From NCBI GenBank assembly GCA_017607445.1, contig JAEVHH010000001.1, forward strand, positions 124,001-188,000: a stretch of 64,000 nt of DNA, read 5' to 3'. A program made the position numbers and the translations under genes. The first letter of the stretch is position 1, and every line of letters begins with the position of its first letter. Source of the DNA: Histoplasma ohiense (taxonomy: Eukaryota > Ascomycota > Eurotiomycetes > Onygenales > Ajellomycetaceae). The notes below the pieces were generated by a model. The model was not told where the DNA came from. It worked only from the letters and a program-made list of their open reading frames with translations, and did not search any database. This document shows positions 61,510-64,000 of the stretch, one piece after another.

Positions 61510-62106
61510 TGTGACGGGTTAGCACCCGTTAGTAATTAACTTACGCAACCAACTCCCCTCCTGCACCCGCTCGTTCCTGGCCGTTGTGACCTCGCGTAAC
61601 CCTCGATGTTCTTCCGCTCCGTGCTCCGCGCTCGCGTAGTTTCTAACGATTCTTCCGCGTAGCTCTTAACGTTCTTCCGCTCCGTGCTCCGCGCTCGCGT
61701 AGTCTCTAACGATTCTTCCGCGTAGCTCCTTACGTTCCCCCGCTCTGTGTTCCGCGCTCGCGTAGTCTCTAACGATTCTTCCGCGTAGCTCCTTACGTTC
61801 TCCCGCTCTGTGCTCCGCGCTCGCGTAGTCTCTAACGATTCTTCCGCGTAGCCCTCAATGATTCCCCCGCCCCACGTTCCGCGCTCGCGTAACTTCTAAC
61901 GATTCTTACGCGTACCCCTTAATGTTCTTCCGCTCCGCGCTCCACTGTGGAGCGGCTTCTGATATTCTTCCGCCCCGAACTTTCCCCTATAAGAACCCCC
62001 TTCGTACGACCTTTTCTTCTGATTTCTTTTCTCTTTCTTTCCTTAATCAATTCGTAATCTGTAATTAGGATAGTACCAAATCGTTAATCGAAGTACGCCC
62101 GTTACA
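61510..62106 (+). repeat. Gypsy-1 5' LTR, intact (597 bp)
   Basis: TGTGACGGG...CCCGTTACA, with CpGs intact. U3 contains about five 63-bp subrepeats (starts near 61608, 61671, 61733, 61797 and 61860). The left flank is TTCAT (61505-61509) inside the helicase pseudogene. It is the reference for every decayed Gypsy-1 LTR here. Confidence 0.95.
61988..62058 (+). promoter_or_regulatory. Gypsy-1 promoter: TATA box and inferred transcript start
   Basis: TATAAG at 61988-61993. The self-primer complement starts at 62045, 57 bp downstream, and by the Tf1 model would be the RNA 5' end. A CT-rich tract lies between, typical of fungal promoters. Confidence 0.6.
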
Positions 62107-62119
62107 TTACGAATTGATT
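62106..62119 (+). promoter_or_regulatory. Gypsy-1 self-priming PBS
   Basis: ATTACGAATTGATT (last LTR base plus 13) is the exact reverse complement of AATCAATTCGTAAT at 62045-62058 in the LTR. No tRNA 3'-end match is evident at the PBS position. Confidence 0.72.
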
Positions 62120-62453
62120 CTTCTGCGTTTAAGGCCCGAGTGCCTCGTTATTAGTTCTTACGCCCGAGTGCGTCGTTACCAGTTCTTACGCCCGAGTGCG
62201 TCGTTTACAGGCCCGAGTGCCTAGTCGTTACAAGAGATCCCTCGTGGGCCCGAGTGCCCTTATCGTTAGTTATATAGGCCGTCGTGCCTAAGCGTCCGAA
62301 ACACAATCGACCGTGTTCTACGAGGCCCGAGTGCCTACGAACCGTAACGCTGCGAATAGCGTTCACGAAGAAGCTTGACCAAGCTTAGCGCCGCAACACT
62401 GCGAATAGTGCCTGCGAGAGGACCGAGTATTCCTTTTCTTTTTTTATTATTAT
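62107..62453 (+). other. Gypsy-1 5' leader with an array of small hairpins
   Basis: 347-nt leader before the gag ATG. Seven 14-nt hairpins (62132, 62160, 62188, 62209, 62246, 62276, 62323) have 4-bp stems AGGC/GCCT, ACGC/GCGT or GGGC/GCCC; six share the loop CCGAGT. Two more (62346-62363 and 62397-62410) share the loop GCGAAT on different stems. A palindromic AAGCTT-GACC-AAGCTT is at 62371-62386. No upstream ORF stands out. It is probably structured RNA (packaging or translation control); function is inference. Confidence 0.65.
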
Positions 62454-63485
62454 ATGTCCTTAGATATCGAAATGAACTACGAGCAATCCTACGAACACCC
62501 GCCGCACCCGAACGCGGCGGACGATAACTTAGACCTACGAAGCATCCTCCAGCAGCAGGCGCTACAGATGGCCGAATTGCAACGACGACTTGCTGAAATG
62601 AGCACTCCCGCGTTCACCGTTCCTCCTACGCCCGCGCCTCACGAAAAGCCCCCAAGAGAGAAGCTCCCAATCCTCGACAAATACGAGGGAGACCTAGCGC
62701 TCTACCTCGCGTGGAAGTCAAAAGCGAACGCCAAATTGGACATCGATGGACGAGCAATAGGCTCGTTATCCAATCAAGCGTGGTATATCCATAGCAGGTT
62801 GGATGGCGACGCGTTAGCAAAATTCCAACCCTGGATGAGCCATTGCCAGGACCACCAGCGTACGCCAGAGCTAGTCTTCCGACAACTCGACTCCCTCTTC
62901 CTCGATCCTACGCTTCAAGCCAAGGCGTTAGACTGGCTTAATCGGACTCGCCAGATGGATGTCGCGTTGGCAACTTACCTTCCTGAATTCGATCGCAAGC
63001 TCCTAGAAGCAGGTGGGCAAGACTGGGACGACGCCGTCAAGATCAACATGTTGTTCAAGAACTTGAACTTCCAATTGCATAACCGAAGCGTAGGGCGTCC
63101 GAAGCCCTCAACATACAGCGAATTCTGCGCTGATCTTCGCCTGTTGGACAACGACCTGTCTCAGTTCCGCGCGCTCCAAAATCGCAGAGGATTCCGCCGA
63201 ACAAATGCGTACGCCCCGAACCACTCTGCAGCGCCCCCCGCCTCCGAACCAGAACCAATGGACTGGGTCCCACACGTAAACGCAAGTCGCCCGAGGGTCC
63301 CCAACGTCTCAGGGAAGGACGCCGCCGACCGAATCGCCAGAGGAGTCTGCATACGCTGCGACAAGCCAGGGCACTTCGCGAACCAATGTCCGAATGCGAT
63401 CGCCCCGAGTAAACCCCCCACGCGCGTAAACGCTGCGTCGCCCGCGGATAGGCAAGAACAGGGAAAAGACGAGCTCTCGCCCTAA
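62454..63485 (+). CDS. gag: Gypsy-1 Gag (343 aa), intact
   Basis: Structural protein of a Ty3/gypsy retrotransposon; it forms the cytoplasmic particle and binds the RNA. A Gln/Leu-rich helical segment lies at residues about 27-50, a Pro-rich linker at 53-70, and the retrotransposon gag core at about 75-240 (Trp-rich, with 'WLNRTRQMDVALATYLPEFD'). The CCHC zinc knuckle C-x2-C-x4-H-x4-C is at residues 299-312. ATG 62454 is chosen because decayed copies give the same 1032-nt length from the matching codon. It is GC-rich with intact CpGs, unlike everything to its left. The stop TAA lies inside the frameshift hairpin loop. Confidence 0.93.
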   Translation: MSLDIEMNYEQSYEHPPHPNAADDNLDLRSILQQQALQMAELQRRLAEMSTPAFTVPPTPAPHEKPPREKLPILDKYEGDLALYLAWKSKANAKLDIDGRAIGSLSNQAWYIHSRLDGDALAKFQPWMSHCQDHQRTPELVFRQLDSLFLDPTLQAKALDWLNRTRQMDVALATYLPEFDRKLLEAGGQDWDDAVKINMLFKNLNFQLHNRSVGRPKPSTYSEFCADLRLLDNDLSQFRALQNRRGFRRTNAYAPNHSAAPPASEPEPMDWVPHVNASRPRVPNVSGKDAADRIARGVCIRCDKPGHFANQCPNAIAPSKPPTRVNAASPADRQEQGKDELSP

Positions 63486-64000
63486 AACGCGGACGAGAGC
63501 TCAAGGAGCAGAAAGCTAGCTGGAGATTCGAGCAGGAGATGCAAGCGGACGCAATCATGGTCCCTGCCATTGTAAATAGCTTAGTCAACGTACGAGCAAT
63601 GGTAGACAGTGGTTTCCTTCACTACGCTCTTATAGACACCCAGCTGGTCGAGAAGCATAAGCTCCAGCGTATCCCCTTTCCCAAACCGCGTAAGCTCAGT
63701 GGATTTGACGGCCCCAGAGGATCCGCCTCTTACAACATGGTAAGATTTAATGTCGACGTAGGAGGACACGAGAAAAAGAACGTATACGCATACGAAATAC
63801 AAGGCCTTGAGTACGATCTAATGCTCGGCCTATCATGGCTCACAGAATTTGGAACCTTGTTGGACGCACGCAACCGCTGCCTTATTTTCCCAGGAGGCGA
63901 CCGTGTTTACGAGAAGGATGTCGATAGGACCGCTGATCTCACCCAGATATCAGCGGAAGCGTACAAACTACTAACCCGCCAAGCGCATGAGAAGAAGAAC
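63452..64000 (+). CDS. pol: Gypsy-1 Pol start: protease, partial (runs off the window)
   Basis: Open in the -1 frame relative to gag from 63452 (after TAG at 63449) to the window end, overlapping gag by 34 nt. It has no ATG suited to independent initiation before 63536, so Gag-Pol fusion by -1 frameshifting is likely. The aspartic protease active-site motif 'AMVDSGF' (D-S-G) is encoded near 63596-63616 and the second conserved block 'YDLMLGLSWL' near 63808-63840. The protease would cut Gag and Pol. RT, RNase H and integrase should follow outside the window, as in the copy at 37309-43402. Confidence 0.88.
63461..63502 (+). promoter_or_regulatory. -1 ribosomal frameshift signal: GGGAAAA and hairpin
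   Basis: The heptamer GGGAAAA (63461-63467) is phased as G-GGA-AAA in the gag frame, the canonical X-XXY-YYZ form. After 3 nt comes a perfect 9-bp stem GAGCTCTCG (63471-63479) / CGAGAGCTC (63494-63502) with a 14-nt loop containing the gag stop. The spacer is shorter than the usual 5-9 nt, so the stem base may be melted. The arms are still complementary in the decayed copy at 41425-41475. Confidence 0.78.

Noticed and set aside
63055..63588. 177-codon minus-strand open frame opposite gag
   Set aside because: Arises from GC-rich codon usage opposite an intact gag; stops in the same frame in other copies and no conserved features.
1..64000. tRNA, rRNA or CRISPR arrays
   Set aside because: I saw no cloverleaf-type genes, no rRNA-like sequence, and no repeat-spacer pattern; tandem repeats here have no unique spacers.

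Overview
This window looks like a repeat-dominated, gene-poor block of a filamentous fungal chromosome. An ascomycete is most likely, but the species is not identified. The evidence is chromodomain-bearing Ty3/gypsy retrotransposons, a Tad-like LINE, short GTAAGT...CTAAC...TAG introns, and TTAGGG-type telomere-like motifs. Most copies also carry dense C-to-T / G-to-A decay of the repeat-induced point mutation type. Comparing dead copies with the one intact copy (from 61510) shows that the losses fall mainly at CpG and CpC, so CGA and TGG codons became TGA. The only clearly intact protein-coding sequence is the Gypsy-1 Gag-Pol entering at the right edge.

I use working names for three LTR families. 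Gypsy-1 has LTRs of 470-597 bp built on a 63-bp subrepeat. Gypsy-2 has 271-bp LTRs. Gypsy-3 has LTRs of about 260 bp.

Layout. 1-27 kb is a nest. A Tad-like LINE (6656-7722 and 21357-23640) is interrupted by a Gypsy-2 element (7723-21351, TSD TTGTT). That element is itself interrupted by a second, inverted Gypsy-2 (12728-19871, TSD GACTC). To the left, a Gypsy-3 element ends inside the LINE endonuclease, and its pol abuts a Gypsy-1 copy at 1442. To the right are a head-on pair of Gypsy-3 pieces (25101-27075) and a Gypsy-1 solo LTR (27098-27629, TSD CTCAA). 28-46 kb holds three loci of an 18-bp minisatellite with shared flanks; two are split by Gypsy-1 elements (29584-34349 and 37309-43402, both with TSDs). 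46-52 kb is very AT-rich, with Gypsy-3 and Gypsy-1 LTR relics and a 2.8-kb array of a second 18-bp minisatellite. 52-61.5 kb holds two large minus-strand helicase pseudogenes, one SNF2-like and one UPF1-like (SF1). From 61510 a nearly intact Gypsy-1 element (5' LTR, leader, gag, start of pol) is inserted in the SF1 helicase pseudogene.

Most notable result. Gypsy-2 and Gypsy-3 both carry an extra gene, antisense to gag-pol, between pol and the 3' LTR. It is split by phase-0 introns and encodes a six-cysteine module (C-x2-C-x10/11-C-x8/9-C-x2-C-x6-C) that ends two residues before an exon boundary. The Gypsy-2 version has two such modules. I know of no description of such an antisense, intron-bearing passenger gene in fungal gypsy elements, but I could not search.

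The intact Gypsy-1 shows three RNA-level devices. There is a 14-nt self-priming PBS. There is a GGGAAAA -1 frameshift site followed by a 9-bp hairpin. The 5' leader holds at least nine short hairpins whose stems vary by compensatory base-pair changes while their loops stay fixed.
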